Of a stretch of 64,000 nucleotides of DNA, positions 8,336 to 16,713 are shown in pieces. The stretch is taken from positions 434,001 to 498,000 of the forward strand of contig NZ_JIAI01000003.1 in NCBI RefSeq assembly GCF_000620785.1. Reading direction: 5' to 3'. The notes beneath the pieces are model-generated. The model was not told the DNA's origin. It saw nothing but the letters and a program-made list of their open reading frames with translations, and ran no database searches. Every line of letters begins with the position of its first letter. The first letter of the stretch is position 1. Made by a program: the position numbers and the translations under genes. Source of the stretch: Actinospineispora acaciae DSM 45401 (GTDB lineage: Bacteria > Actinomycetota > Actinomycetes > Mycobacteriales > Pseudonocardiaceae).

Positions 8336-9028
8336 CTATCCGGCGATGGGCGTGGCGGGTCGGGGCGCGCCGACGATGCGGTCCACGGCCGAGGCCATGT
8401 GTTCTTCGAGCACGGCGGCCAGTAGCGCGAAGTCCCCGGAACGCACCGCGTCGCAGAGCTGGCGGTGTTCGGCGACCAGCTCGGCCGGCGGCGGCGCGGT
8501 GTCCTGCAGCGCGGTCAGGCACATCCGCGTCTCGGTCAGCAGCCCGTCGGCCATCCGGCGCAGCCGGGGGCTCCCGGACGCGGCCACCAGGGTCGCGTGG
8601 AAGGCCTGGTCGGCGTCCGCGAGCGCCACCGGGTCACCGGTCGCGGCGGCGTCCTCGATCACCCGTACCGCCTCGCCGAGCAGCGCGATCGCCACCGTCT
8701 TGTTGCCGCCGTTGAGGATCAGCCGCCCGGCGGCCTGCTCGACGGCCAGCCGGGCGGTGTAGACGTCGCGCACGTCCGCCTCGTCCAGGTCGCGCACGAA
8801 AATGCCGCGATGCCGCTCGCTGCGCAGCAAGCCCTCGGCGACCAGCCGCTGCATGGCCTCCCGCAGCGGCCCCCTGCTGACCCCGAGCCGGCCGGCCAGC
8901 TCCACCTCGCCGAGCTGGCTGCCGGGCGGGAAGGTGCCGCGCATGATCGCGCGCCGCAGCTGGTCGGCGACCAGGGCCGGGGTGGACTTGCGGTCCACCG
9001 GCTCCAGCTCGCCGTCCTCGGCGCTCAT
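8336..9028 (-). CDS. GntR family regulator, FadR/FCD subfamily
   Basis: 230 residues from the ATG at 9028, which overlaps the preceding stop (ATGA). Residues 15-80 form the winged helix-turn-helix (LVADQLRRAIMRGTFPPGSQLGEVELAGRLGVSRGPLREAMQRL in part). From about 90 is the all-helical FCD domain with three His positions (QAFHATL, AEHRQLC, LEEHM) that normally bind a metal near a carboxylate ligand. FCD repressors typically sense organic acids. The gene is in one operon with the isomerase-like genes. Three ATTGT-N2-ACAAT boxes at the island's promoters are its likely targets, including its own operon. Confidence 0.92.
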   Translation of the reverse strand: MSAEDGELEPVDRKSTPALVADQLRRAIMRGTFPPGSQLGEVELAGRLGVSRGPLREAMQRLVAEGLLRSERHRGIFVRDLDEADVRDVYTARLAVEQAAGRLILNGGNKTVAIALLGEAVRVIEDAAATGDPVALADADQAFHATLVAASGSPRLRRMADGLLTETRMCLTALQDTAPPPAELVAEHRQLCDAVRSGDFALLAAVLEEHMASAVDRIVGAPRPATPIAG

Positions 9029-9789
9029 CTCGGTTCGCCGGCCCCGTCCGAGGGCGGGGTGCGGAACAGCGCGCCGAGCCCGGTGCGCGCCGTGGTGTCG
9101 CCGGCCAGCCGCAGGCCCTGCCAGATGCTCACCTGGTTCGCGGTGAGCACCGGCTTGCCCAGCTTCTGCTCCAGGTCGTCCAGCCAGGCCATGGTGTGCA
9201 GCGCGGTGTCCGGCAGCAGCACCGCCTCGGCGTCCGGGTGGTCGCCGGCCGCCGCCACCTCGAGCACCCGCTCCCGGCCGAGCGTGCCCACCTCGGCGGC
9301 GGTGATGATGTCCAGGGCGGACAGCCGCACGACGGTGACCCCGGCGGTGGCCAGGAAGGTGACGAAGCGCTCGGCGATGTCCTCCGGATAGGTGGCGGCC
9401 ACCGCCACCCTGCTCACGCCGAGGCGGGCGGCCGCGTCGGTGAACGCGAACGAGGTGCTCGACGCCGGCACGCCGGCCGCCGTGCGCAGCGCCTCGACCT
9501 GCGCCGCCGCCCCGTCCCAGCCGAACACGAAGCTGCCGGAGGTGCACGCCCAGATCACCGCGTCACAGCTCGCGTCGCCGGCCGCCAGCTCGCGCGCGCC
9601 CACGGCCAGCACGTCGTCGGCGCCGATGTCCAGCAGCGCGTCCACCCGGTGCGCGTCCTCGCGCATCTCGGTGTGCTGCACCAGCAGCTTCGGCACGGCG
9701 GGGTCGTCGGGCGAGCCGAGCAGGCCCGCCGCGGTCGGATAGTCGTCCTCGGCGCTGTACCCCGGGTACAGGAATCCTATGGTCCGCAT
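9025..9789 (-). CDS. Maleate isomerase/arylmalonate decarboxylase-like protein, second Cys missing
   Basis: 254 residues from the ATG at 9789; a TTG at 9801 would start inside the operator. It belongs to the Asp/Glu racemase superfamily branch of maleate cis-trans isomerase and arylmalonate decarboxylase. The first catalytic Cys is present (IWACTSGSF, Cys82). At the second Cys position the sequence is LLPDTAL, so Asp194 replaces it, while the neighbouring paralogue keeps FISCTNL. A loss of one acid/base Cys changes or abolishes racemase chemistry; arylmalonate decarboxylase also works with one Cys, but the other one. It overlaps gntR by 4 bases. The true reaction is unknown. Confidence 0.82.
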   Translation of the reverse strand: MRTIGFLYPGYSAEDDYPTAAGLLGSPDDPAVPKLLVQHTEMREDAHRVDALLDIGADDVLAVGARELAAGDASCDAVIWACTSGSFVFGWDGAAAQVEALRTAAGVPASSTSFAFTDAAARLGVSRVAVAATYPEDIAERFVTFLATAGVTVVRLSALDIITAAEVGTLGRERVLEVAAAGDHPDAEAVLLPDTALHTMAWLDDLEQKLGKPVLTANQVSIWQGLRLAGDTTARTGLGALFRTPPSDGAGEPR

Positions 9790-9790
9790 G

Positions 9791-9802
9791 ATTGTGGACA
9801 AT
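9791..9802. promoter_or_regulatory. GntR operator, perfect ATTGT-N2-ACAAT palindrome
   Basis: ATTGTGGACAAT lies in the 21-base gap between the stop of one isomerase paralogue (9811) and the ATG of the next (9789). It therefore covers the ribosome-binding region or an internal promoter of the second paralogue plus gntR. This placement fits autoregulation. Confidence 0.6.
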
Positions 9803-9810
9803 CTACAACA

Positions 9811-10572
9811 TCAGGCGGCGGATGGCTCGCCGGAAACCAGAAGTCGCTGGCCGGTGCCGATCCCCTGCAGCCCCATCAGGCGCAACGCCGACCACATGGT
9901 GACCTGGTTCGCGGTGAGCACCGGCTTGCCCAGCGCCTGCTCCAGCGGCTCGATGATGTCGTAGGTGGGCAGGTTGGTGCAGCTGATGAACATCGCGTCC
10001 GCCTCCGGGGTGTCCACCGCCTTCACGATCTCGATCACCTGGTGGTACGGCACCCGCCAGATGTGCCCGAGCAGGCCCAGCCCGTTGCTGGCCACGGTCT
10101 CGATGCCGTACTCGGCCAGGTAGCTGACCAGCAGCGCTGTCACGTCGTCCACGTACGGGGTGGCGATGGCCAGCTTGCGCGCCCCGAGCAGCCCGAGCGC
10201 CTCGACCAGCGCGCCCGAGGTGGTGCAGGCCGCCGGGGCGCCGGCGTCCTCCATGGTGCGCACCAGCAGCCGCTCGCCCAGCATGCCGCCCACGAAGCTC
10301 CCGGACGTGCAGGCGTAGACCACCACGTCCGGCTCCGGGGTCAGCACGTCCCGGGTGGCGCGGCGGACCACCGCGCGCTCGCTCACGGCGGCGGCCATCT
10401 CCACCGTCACCGGTGTGGTGAAGAACGGCATCCGGGTCAGGTACAGCGAGACGTTGTCCGGGACCCATCGCCAGAGCTCGCGGTCCAGCGCGAAGTCGAA
10501 CGGGGTGACCACGCCGATCCCCCGCTGGTCGTTTGTGGCCTCCAGGTAGGCCACCGAGAGCTCGGTAGGCAT
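9811..10572 (-). CDS. Maleate cis-trans isomerase/arylmalonate decarboxylase family protein
   Basis: 253 residues; ATG at 10572 with a GAGAGG ribosome site. Asp/Glu racemase superfamily, with both catalytic cysteines in the expected places: VYACTSGSF (Cys88) and FISCTNL (Cys198), followed by the family motif LGKPVLTANQVTMW. Two cysteines favour an isomerase or racemase acting on a small dicarboxylate. Sequence identity with the next gene is obvious around the Cys motifs and the NQV motif, so the pair arose by duplication. It lies 12 bases after the DUF3830 gene. In nicotinate catabolism a maleamate amidase feeds maleate to such an isomerase; here an amidase is encoded divergently. Confidence 0.85.
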   Translation of the reverse strand: MPTELSVAYLEATNDQRGIGVVTPFDFALDRELWRWVPDNVSLYLTRMPFFTTPVTVEMAAAVSERAVVRRATRDVLTPEPDVVVYACTSGSFVGGMLGERLLVRTMEDAGAPAACTTSGALVEALGLLGARKLAIATPYVDDVTALLVSYLAEYGIETVASNGLGLLGHIWRVPYHQVIEIVKAVDTPEADAMFISCTNLPTYDIIEPLEQALGKPVLTANQVTMWSALRLMGLQGIGTGQRLLVSGEPSAA

Positions 10573-10584
10573 CCCGGCACCTCT

Positions 10585-11082
10585 CTACGTCTCGCTGTGC
10601 CGCTCGTAGACCAGCCGTTCCCCGACGCTGCCCGACCGCCACACGTCGTGACAGGCCTGCGCCATCGGCGCGAGCCCCTCCACGATGGTGGCGTAGACGT
10701 TGCCGGGTACCCAACCGACATCGCCGTTGAGCAGCAGGTTGTTACGCCCGTAGAAGATGGCGAGGTCGACGACGCCGGGCAGTCCCGAGACGCCCTTGTC
10801 CTCCTTGAACGCGTGGTCGAGCATGCCGGCGCCGAACGAGAAGTAGACGACGTCGCCCGGGATGGGCGTGACCGTCGGGTTCTCCAGCCCGATCTCGGTC
10901 TCGGCGAAACGGGGCACCATCGTGTACACCTCGTTGCGGGCGTACTTGGCGTGCTGGGCATCACCGGCCTGGGGAAGCGCGTTCCAGACGGCCTCGCAGG
11001 TGCGCGGCGCCTCCTTGTCGAGGAGCTCGGCCAGGCAGGACACGCCCCGCTTGGCCAACGTGATACGAAGCAGACGAGGCAT
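10585..11082 (-). CDS. DUF3830 family protein (cyclophilin-like fold)
   Basis: 165 residues from the ATG at 11082 with a purine-rich GGGGGGA site. Features: RITLAKRGVSCLAELLDKEAP, a central HAKYARNEVYTMVP, GDVVYFSFG and FYGRNNLLLNGDVGWVPGN. These match DUF3830, for which a structure with a cyclophilin-like fold is known to me; no enzyme activity is established. It is the first gene of the minus-strand operon leading to the two isomerase paralogues and gntR. Its constant company with Asp/Glu-racemase-type genes suggests a role in the same catabolic step (inference). Confidence 0.8.
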   Translation of the reverse strand: MPRLLRITLAKRGVSCLAELLDKEAPRTCEAVWNALPQAGDAQHAKYARNEVYTMVPRFAETEIGLENPTVTPIPGDVVYFSFGAGMLDHAFKEDKGVSGLPGVVDLAIFYGRNNLLLNGDVGWVPGNVYATIVEGLAPMAQACHDVWRSGSVGERLVYERHSET

Positions 11083-11140
11083 GCATTCCCCCCGCGAACG
11101 GAACTGTGTGAAGGTCTCCTGCGAGCTCCTACGGCCGCGG

Positions 11141-11152
11141 ATTGTTGACAAT
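11141..11152. promoter_or_regulatory. GntR operator between the two divergent operons
   Basis: ATTGTTGACAAT, a perfect ATTGT-N2-ACAAT palindrome in the 155-base region between DUF3830 (-) and the dehydrogenase (+). It overlaps the -35 element proposed at 11145-11150, so binding would block the plus-strand promoter and probably the minus one too. Confidence 0.65.
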
Positions 11153-11173
11153 CATACGAGCGCTTCCTAGCGT
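11145..11173 (+). promoter_or_regulatory. Candidate sigma-70 promoter of the dehydrogenase-amidase operon
   Basis: TTGACA at 11145-11150 and TAGCGT at 11168-11173 are 17 bases apart. This would give a leader of about 60 bases before the ATG at 11238. The -35 is embedded in the GntR box. Confidence 0.5.
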
Positions 11174-11237
11174 GTCAATGCCTCTCCCGTGCGATCGGCC
11201 GATCGTTTACACCACCGTCACGAGGGTAACAAAACTG

Positions 11238-12248
11238 ATGGTTTCTCCTGCTCAGCCGCGTGATCCGGCATTGGCGGTGCTGTACTCGTCGGACCTGCCT
11301 CCCGACCTGGAGGCGCGCGCCTCGCTGGGCCCGGACGCCCGGGTCCGCTACGCCACCCCGACCGAGCTGCCCGCCGCGCTGCGCGGCGCCGAGGCGCTGT
11401 TGATCTGGGACTTCAACGTCGGCGAGGCGGTGCGGGCCAGCTGGGACGCCGCGGACGCGCTGCGCTGGGTGCACGCCACCAGCGCCGGCGTGGACAAGCT
11501 GATCTTCGACGAGATGGTGGCCTCGGACGTGGTGATCACCAACTCGCGCGGGGTGTTCGACAGGGCGATGGCCGAGTACGTGCTCGGGATGGTCCTGGCC
11601 ATGGCCAAGGACCTGCCGGCCACGCTGCGGCACCAGGACCGGGGCGAATGGCGGCACCGGGAGACCGGGACGATCACCGGCCGGACCGCGGTGGTGGTCG
11701 GCGGCGGCCCGATCGGGGCCGGGATCGCCGGGCTGCTGGAGGCGGTGGGGATGCGGGTGCGGCTGGTCGGCCGGCGGGCCCGCCCCGGGATGCACGACGC
11801 CTCGGACCTGCCCAGGCTGCTGCCCGAGGCGGACTACCTGGTGCTCGCCGCGCCGCTGACCGAGCAGACCAGGGGCATGGTGGACGCCGCGCTGCTGTCC
11901 AGGCTTCCCTCCCGGGCCCGGCTGATCAACGTCGGCCGGGGCCAGCTGGTGGTGCAGGACGACCTGGTCGCCGCGCTGTCCACCCGACGGATCGCCGGGG
12001 CCGCGCTGGACGTGTTCGACACCGAGCCGCTGCCGGCGGACTCGCCGCTCTGGACGCTGCCCGGCGTGATCGTCTCGCCGCACATGTCCGGGGACTTCAT
12101 CGGCTGGCGCGACGCGCTGGCCGACCTGTTCGTCGACAACCTGGCCCGCTACCGGGCCGGCGAGCCACTGCGCAACGTGGTGGACAAGACCATCGGATAC
12201 GTCAGGAGCGACGCGTCCGTCACCGAGACCGCGGGGAGCCCACGGTGA
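11238..12248 (+). CDS. D-2-hydroxyacid dehydrogenase
   Basis: 336 residues from the ATG at 11238, with GAGGG upstream; an open frame starting at a TTG in the operator was rejected. The Rossmann loop VVVGGGPIGAGIAG is at about 152-165, followed by VGRR, where the Arg pair instead of an acidic residue points to NADP(H). Catalytic residues appear as Arg234 (NVGRGQLV), Glu263 (DVFDTEPL) and His282 (VSPHMSGD). It should reduce a 2-keto acid or oxidise a D-2-hydroxyacid in the cytoplasm. It overlaps the amidase start by 4 bases (GTGA). The substrate is unknown, but a hydroxy dicarboxylate would fit the isomerase neighbours. Confidence 0.88.
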   Translation: MVSPAQPRDPALAVLYSSDLPPDLEARASLGPDARVRYATPTELPAALRGAEALLIWDFNVGEAVRASWDAADALRWVHATSAGVDKLIFDEMVASDVVITNSRGVFDRAMAEYVLGMVLAMAKDLPATLRHQDRGEWRHRETGTITGRTAVVVGGGPIGAGIAGLLEAVGMRVRLVGRRARPGMHDASDLPRLLPEADYLVLAAPLTEQTRGMVDAALLSRLPSRARLINVGRGQLVVQDDLVAALSTRRIAGAALDVFDTEPLPADSPLWTLPGVIVSPHMSGDFIGWRDALADLFVDNLARYRAGEPLRNVVDKTIGYVRSDASVTETAGSPR

Positions 12249-13687
12249 GCACAACTTCGACGACCACTGAGGCCGGCGCGTCGCTTGCGGACCTGAGTGC
12301 CACCGAGCTGCTGGCCGGGTACCGGTCCGGCGAGCTGTCCCCGGTGCGCGCCACCCGGGACGCGCTGGACCGCGCCGAGCGGTTCAACCCGACAGTGAAC
12401 GCCTACTGCCTGCTCGACCCGGCGGGCGCGCTGGACGCGGCCAGGGAGTCCGAGGCCCGCTGGCGGCGCGGCCAGCCGGTCGGGCCGCTGGACGGCGTGC
12501 CGATCTCGATCAAGGACATCCTGCTCACCAAGGGCTGGCCGACCCTGCGCGGCTCCTACTCGGTGGACGAGTCGGGGCCGTGGGACGCCGACGGGCCCTC
12601 GGTGGCCAGGGTCAGGGAGGCCGGCGCGGTGCTGCTCGGCAAGACCACCACGCCCGACCTGGCCTGGAAGGGCGTGACCGACTCCCCCCGCAACGGGGTC
12701 ACCGGCAACCCGTGGGACCCCACGCTGACCTGCGGCGGCTCCAGCGGCGGCAGCGCGTCGGCGGTGGCGTTGGGGATGGGCGCGGGCAGCCTGGGCACGG
12801 ACGGTGGTGGCTCGGTGCGCATCCCGGCCGCGTTCAGCGGCATCGTCGCGCACAAGCCCACCTACGGGCTGGTGCCGCACTACCCGGGCAGCCCGTTCGG
12901 CCCGCTGTCCCACGTCGGCCCGATGACCCGCACGGCGGCCGACGCGGCGCTGCTGCTGGACGTCATGGCCGGGTTCGACGCCAGGGATCCGTGGGCGGGC
13001 TCGGTGCCCGCGCGGTCGTGCGTGGCCGCGCTGGACGGCGCCGAGGCGGGGCTGCGCGGGCTGCGGGTCGCGGTCAGCCCGACGCTCGGGTACGTCTCGG
13101 TGCACCCGGAGGTGGCCGCCGCGTTCGAGCGGGCTGTCTCGGTGTTCGGGGAGTTGGGGGCGGCGGTGGAGGCGGCCGACCCGGGGTTCACCGACCCGGT
13201 GGACGCGTTCCACGTGCTCTGGTTCGCCGGCGCGGCGAAGTGCGTCGAGCACCTGGACGCGGAGGGCATGACCCGGCTGGACCCCGGGCTCGCCGAGGTG
13301 GCCGCGACCGGTGCCGGGTATTCCGCGATGGACTACCTGGGGGCGATGGCGGTGCGCAACGAGCTGGGCACCCGGATGGGCGCCTTCCACGAGCGCTACC
13401 CGCTGCTGCTGACCCCGACGCTGCCGATCCCGGCGTTCGAGGCGGGGATGGAGGTGCCGCCCGGGTTCGGCTCCCGGCGCTGGACCGGGTGGACGCCGTT
13501 CACCTACCCGTTCAACATGACCCAGCAGCCGGCGGCGAGCGTGCCGTGCGGGTTCACCTCGGACGGGCGGCCGATCGGCCTGCAGATCGTGGGCCCCCGC
13601 CACGCCGACGACGCCGTCCTGGCGGCCGCCCACGCCTACCAACAGGCCACCGACTGGCACCGCCGCCGCCCACCGCTCCTCGGCTGA
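12245..13687 (+). CDS. Amidase signature family amidohydrolase
   Basis: 480 residues from a GTG at 12245 that overlaps the dehydrogenase stop. The amidase-signature triad is complete: Lys90 (PISIKDILL), cis-Ser166 (CGGSSGGSASA) and nucleophile Ser190 (TDGGGSVRIPAA), with the usual 24-residue Ser-Ser spacing. It hydrolyses a C-N amide bond, releasing ammonia or an amine. Gat-operon partners are absent, so this is a catabolic amidase and not GatA. Position with the isomerase, dehydrogenase and transaminase genes suggests it opens an amide that feeds a dicarboxylate pathway. The actual amide is unknown. Confidence 0.9.
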   Translation: MSTTSTTTEAGASLADLSATELLAGYRSGELSPVRATRDALDRAERFNPTVNAYCLLDPAGALDAARESEARWRRGQPVGPLDGVPISIKDILLTKGWPTLRGSYSVDESGPWDADGPSVARVREAGAVLLGKTTTPDLAWKGVTDSPRNGVTGNPWDPTLTCGGSSGGSASAVALGMGAGSLGTDGGGSVRIPAAFSGIVAHKPTYGLVPHYPGSPFGPLSHVGPMTRTAADAALLLDVMAGFDARDPWAGSVPARSCVAALDGAEAGLRGLRVAVSPTLGYVSVHPEVAAAFERAVSVFGELGAAVEAADPGFTDPVDAFHVLWFAGAAKCVEHLDAEGMTRLDPGLAEVAATGAGYSAMDYLGAMAVRNELGTRMGAFHERYPLLLTPTLPIPAFEAGMEVPPGFGSRRWTGWTPFTYPFNMTQQPAASVPCGFTSDGRPIGLQIVGPRHADDAVLAAAHAYQQATDWHRRRPPLLG

Positions 13688-13730
13688 CCGCCCGTACCCC
13701 GGTACCCCCTCCGCCGGCACACACCCAGTG

Positions 13731-13766
13731 GGCGCCGCACACACGTTCCAACCTGTGTGCGGCGCC
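13731..13766. terminator. Hairpin between convergent amidase and tatB genes
   Basis: Exact 13-bp arms (13731-13743 and 13754-13766; GGCGCCGCACACA and its complement) enclose a 10-base loop. Nearby, the 15-mer starting CGCGACGG and ending GTGTGC occurs twice (about 13766-13780 and 13801-13815). No T-tract follows. A bidirectional terminator is likely. Confidence 0.6.
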
Positions 13767-13838
13767 GCGACGGTGTGTGCCGAGAGTCCGGACGCCGCCC
13801 GCGACGGTGTGTGCGGTGGGCGCGTCCGTGCGGACGGC

Positions 13839-14246
13839 TCAGGTGGCGTCGGGGTCGATGGGCGGGCGTTCGCCGGGGGCCAGCGAGCGCGGCGGCGGGG
13901 GTGTCATCGGCGGGAGCGGGGGCGGCGGGGTGTAGCCGTTGGGCTTGTAGTCGGCCGGGTCGTCGTCGAACAGCGAGCGGACGGCGGCCCGGCGCGGGTC
14001 GAAGTTGCGCAGCCCGCGCAGCTCCTGCAGCGGCTGGCGCAGGTCCTCGAACGGCTTGCGCAGCTGGTCGAACTCGGGGCCGAGCTCGCCGCGCAGCTGG
14101 TCACGGGCGCCGGTGGCGAAGTTCCTGACCTGGCGGATGGTCTTGCCGAGCCAGGCGGCGGCCTCGGGCAGCCGCTCCGGGCCGAGGATGAACAGGCCGG
14201 CGAGCACGAGCACCAGGATCTCGCCCCAGCCGACGTTCTCGAACAT
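13839..14246 (-). CDS. tatB: Twin-arginine translocase subunit TatB
   Basis: 135 residues. It starts [28 protein letters not shown]: the single N-terminal membrane helix (about 8-24), the G-P-E-R-L-P hinge and the amphipathic helix ([14 protein letters not shown]) are diagnostic of TatA/B. The longer acidic helix and Pro-rich tail ([13 protein letters not shown]) favour TatB over TatA. TatB binds the twin-arginine signal with TatC; tatA and tatC are not in the window. It follows htrA on the same strand, the order known from mycobacteria (sigE-rseA-htrA-tatB). Confidence 0.93.
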   Translation of the reverse strand: MFENVGWGEILVLVLAGLFILGPERLPEAAAWLGKTIRQVRNFATGARDQLRGELGPEFDQLRKPFEDLRQPLQELRGLRNFDPRRAAVRSLFDDDPADYKPNGYTPPPPLPPMTPPPPRSLAPGERPPIDPDAT

Positions 14247-14268
14247 TCCCGGCCCGCCTCCCCGCGGT

Positions 14269-15939
14269 CTAGTCCGACCGCAGCGTCGCGGTGACGGTCA
14301 GCGGGCGGCCCTGCCGGATCAGCTGGATCTGCACCCTGTCTCCGACGTTGTGCTCCACCACCGCGACATACATCTCGTTCGCCGACCGAATGATCCGGTC
14401 ACCGATCTTCACGATGACATCCTGCTCGACTATACCGGCCTCGGCGCCCGCGCTACCCGGCCGAACGTTCTGCACCTGGGCGCCGTCGGTGCGGCCGTCC
14501 GTCACCGGCTTCGCCACGTTCACGCCCAGGTCGGCGTGCTTGACCGGCTTGCCGCGCATCAGCAGCTCGGCGACCTTGCGGGCGAAGTCGATCGGGATCG
14601 CGAAGCCCAGCCCTATCGACCCGCCGCTGCCCTCGCCGGTGCGGATCGCCGTGTTCAAACCGACCACCGCACCCGTCGAGTCCACCAGCGGACCGCCCGA
14701 GTTGCCGAAGTTGATCGCCGCGTCGGTCTGGATGGCGTCGATCACCGCGTTGGTGTCCGAGCCCTCGCCGCTGAGCCGGACCGGGCGGTTCAGCGCGCTC
14801 ACGATGCCGTTGGTGACGGTGCTCTCCAGCCCGAGCGGCGAGCCGACGGCGATCACCTCGTCGCCCACGGCGAGCGCGTCGGAGCTGCCGATCTGGGCCA
14901 CCGTCGGGTTCGGCACGTTCACCTTGATCACGGCGAGGTCGGTCTTCGGGTCGCGGCCGACGATCTGGGCGGGCACCCGGGTGCCGTCGTGGAAAACGGC
15001 CTCGACCTTCGCGCCGGTCGCGCCGGCCGCCGGGGCGATGACGTGGTTGTTGGTCAGCACGTAGCCGTCGTTGTCGATGACCACGCCGGAGCCGGTGCCG
15101 CCCTGCTCACCGACGGTGATCTGGATGGACACCACGGCCGGCACCACCCGGGCCGCGATGCCGGCGATCGAGCCGGGCGCGCGCTCCTTGCCGGGCGCGG
15201 CCTCGGCGATGGTGGCGCCGGGCTCGGTCAGCGCGGACGAGGTGTCGCTGGCCCACTTGCCGATCAGCCCGCCGACCGCCCCGATCAGCAGCGCGATCAC
15301 CCCGAGCAGCGCCAGCGCGGTCGGCTTGACCCGCTTGCCGAACACCAGTTCGCGCGCGCTGAGCCGGGCTCCTTCCGGCCTGGGCAGGATCGCCGGGGTG
15401 GGCTCCGCCGCGGCCGGCGGCCCGAGCCGCGCCGAGGCAGCCGGGTCACGCCACGGGTCGGCGCCCGCACCGCCCTCCCAGAACGGGTCGGGGTCGCTCG
15501 GCTCCTGGCCGGCGTCGGGCGGGCGCTGCAGGTCGGTGCCCACGCCGTGCGGCCGGCTGAACGCGCTCACCAGCGCGTGGTGCGGCGGCGCGACCTCGAT
15601 GCGCCGGGCTCCGTTGACCTCCGCCGGCCCGGGACCGCCGGGCGCCGGCACCGGGGCGAACGCGCCGGCAACTCCGCTCGGACGCCCGAAGACATCCGCC
15701 GAGCCGGCGTCCACCGGCGGCCGGTCCAGCGGCCGGGGGCCGAGGCGGGGCGGCTCGTCCTCCCGGGTCGGCCGCTCGCTCGGCGGCGGTGGTGGCGTCT
15801 TGTCGGCCTGTGCCGCCGGGTCGGCCCCCGGCGGTTCGTCCCGCTGTGCCGGCTCGCCGCCCGGTACCGGTTGGTCGGTCCGCGTCGGGTCGTCGTTCCG
15901 GGGCGTCTGGTCGTCCCGATCGGGTTGCGGGTCGCTCAT
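14269..15939 (-). CDS. htrA: HtrA/DegP-like membrane serine protease
   Basis: 556 residues; ATG at 15939 with AGGAG upstream. Residues 1-200 are a disordered Pro/Asp/Arg-rich cytoplasmic region, followed by a membrane helix at about 206-227. The extracytoplasmic trypsin-like domain has a complete triad: His299 (LTNNHVIAP), Asp334 (KTDLAVIKV) and Ser414 ([10 protein letters not shown]). A PDZ domain follows at about 455-550. It degrades or refolds misfolded envelope proteins. It lies in the sigE-rseA-htrA-tatB order, so SigE control is likely, although a gap of about 100 bases precedes it and may hold its own promoter. Confidence 0.93.
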   Translation of the reverse strand: MSDPQPDRDDQTPRNDDPTRTDQPVPGGEPAQRDEPPGADPAAQADKTPPPPPSERPTREDEPPRLGPRPLDRPPVDAGSADVFGRPSGVAGAFAPVPAPGGPGPAEVNGARRIEVAPPHHALVSAFSRPHGVGTDLQRPPDAGQEPSDPDPFWEGGAGADPWRDPAASARLGPPAAAEPTPAILPRPEGARLSARELVFGKRVKPTALALLGVIALLIGAVGGLIGKWASDTSSALTEPGATIAEAAPGKERAPGSIAGIAARVVPAVVSIQITVGEQGGTGSGVVIDNDGYVLTNNHVIAPAAGATGAKVEAVFHDGTRVPAQIVGRDPKTDLAVIKVNVPNPTVAQIGSSDALAVGDEVIAVGSPLGLESTVTNGIVSALNRPVRLSGEGSDTNAVIDAIQTDAAINFGNSGGPLVDSTGAVVGLNTAIRTGEGSGGSIGLGFAIPIDFARKVAELLMRGKPVKHADLGVNVAKPVTDGRTDGAQVQNVRPGSAGAEAGIVEQDVIVKIGDRIIRSANEMYVAVVEHNVGDRVQIQLIRQGRPLTVTATLRSD

Positions 15940-16041
15940 CGCCAGCGGGACTCCTGAACGTCGGGACAGCGTAGGTCGACGTCAAGCGTGCCCCGAGGGG
16001 GGTGAAGCCCGTGTGACGACCCCCGCTGGTGCGCGTGATCG

Positions 16042-16710
16042 TTACCGGTGCAGGTGACGCACGGCGGCCGCGTCCGTGGGCGGCGGTGGCGCGGCGGGCG
16101 GGGCCAGCGCGGCGGGGGCCGGGGCCAGCACCGCGGCGGTGGGCACCGGGCGCCAGGGGTCGCCGGTCGGGGCGCCGATCCCGGCGCGGGACTCGGCGGT
16201 GGGCCGGGACAGGTCGCCGACCGGTACCGCGCCGCCGAACGACGCGGTGGGCGGCGGCACCGTCGGCGCGGCCGGGTCCGCCCCGACCATCAGCGCGCCC
16301 AGCGCCAGGCCGGACACCACGGCACCCGCGCCCAGCCGAACAACTCGGGTCTGCCGGCGCCGGTCGCCGCGCCGGCCGGGCTCGCGCAACATGGAGACCA
16401 GCTGGCCGTCGGGGCCGACCGCCAGGCCTGCGGGCGGGGCGGGCAGCTCAGCCTCCTGCGGGATCGCCCGCAGCGACGTGAGCAGGGAGGACGGCAGGCT
16501 CGGGGCCGACGACGCGCGCAACGCCCAGCGCGCCTGGGTCTGCGCGACCACCTCGGAGGCGCACTGCGCGCAGCGGGCCAGGTGCTCCAGCGCTCGGCGC
16601 CGGGCGCCCGGAGACAACTCCTCGTCGACGTAGGCCACGATGGCGTCCATGGCGAGGTGACCCCCGCCCCACGCCGGCCCCGTCGGGGACTGCCCCCGGA
16701 GCTCGGTCAT
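16042..16710 (-). CDS. rseA: Zinc-binding anti-sigma factor (RseA type)
   Basis: 222 residues. The N-terminal zinc anti-sigma (ZAS) domain shows the His-x3-Cys-x2-Cys motif in EHLARCAQCASEV (His43, Cys47, Cys50), with an upstream His in GGHLAMDAIVAYVDEELS. A membrane helix seems present at about 126-146 (GAGAVVSGLALGALMVG), followed by a Pro/Ala-rich tail. It should hold SigE inactive until envelope or redox stress. It begins 3 bases after the sigE stop, so synthesis is coupled. M. tuberculosis RseA is cytosolic in some descriptions; the helix here suggests membrane anchoring in this organism. Confidence 0.9.
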   Translation of the reverse strand: MTELRGQSPTGPAWGGGHLAMDAIVAYVDEELSPGARRRALEHLARCAQCASEVVAQTQARWALRASSAPSLPSSLLTSLRAIPQEAELPAPPAGLAVGPDGQLVSMLREPGRRGDRRRQTRVVRLGAGAVVSGLALGALMVGADPAAPTVPPPTASFGGAVPVGDLSRPTAESRAGIGAPTGDPWRPVPTAAVLAPAPAALAPPAAPPPPTDAAAVRHLHR

Positions 16711-16713
16711 CCA

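Noticed and set aside
9025..11082. Ectoine/hydroxyectoine degradation (eut/doe) cluster
   Set aside because: Only the Asp/Glu-racemase-type similarity fits; eutB, eutC, doeA, doeB and a MocR-type EnuR regulator are absent.
13767..13838. CRISPR-like or VNTR array from the GTGTGTGC words
   Set aside because: Only two copies of a 15-mer with unequal surroundings; better explained as terminator flank.
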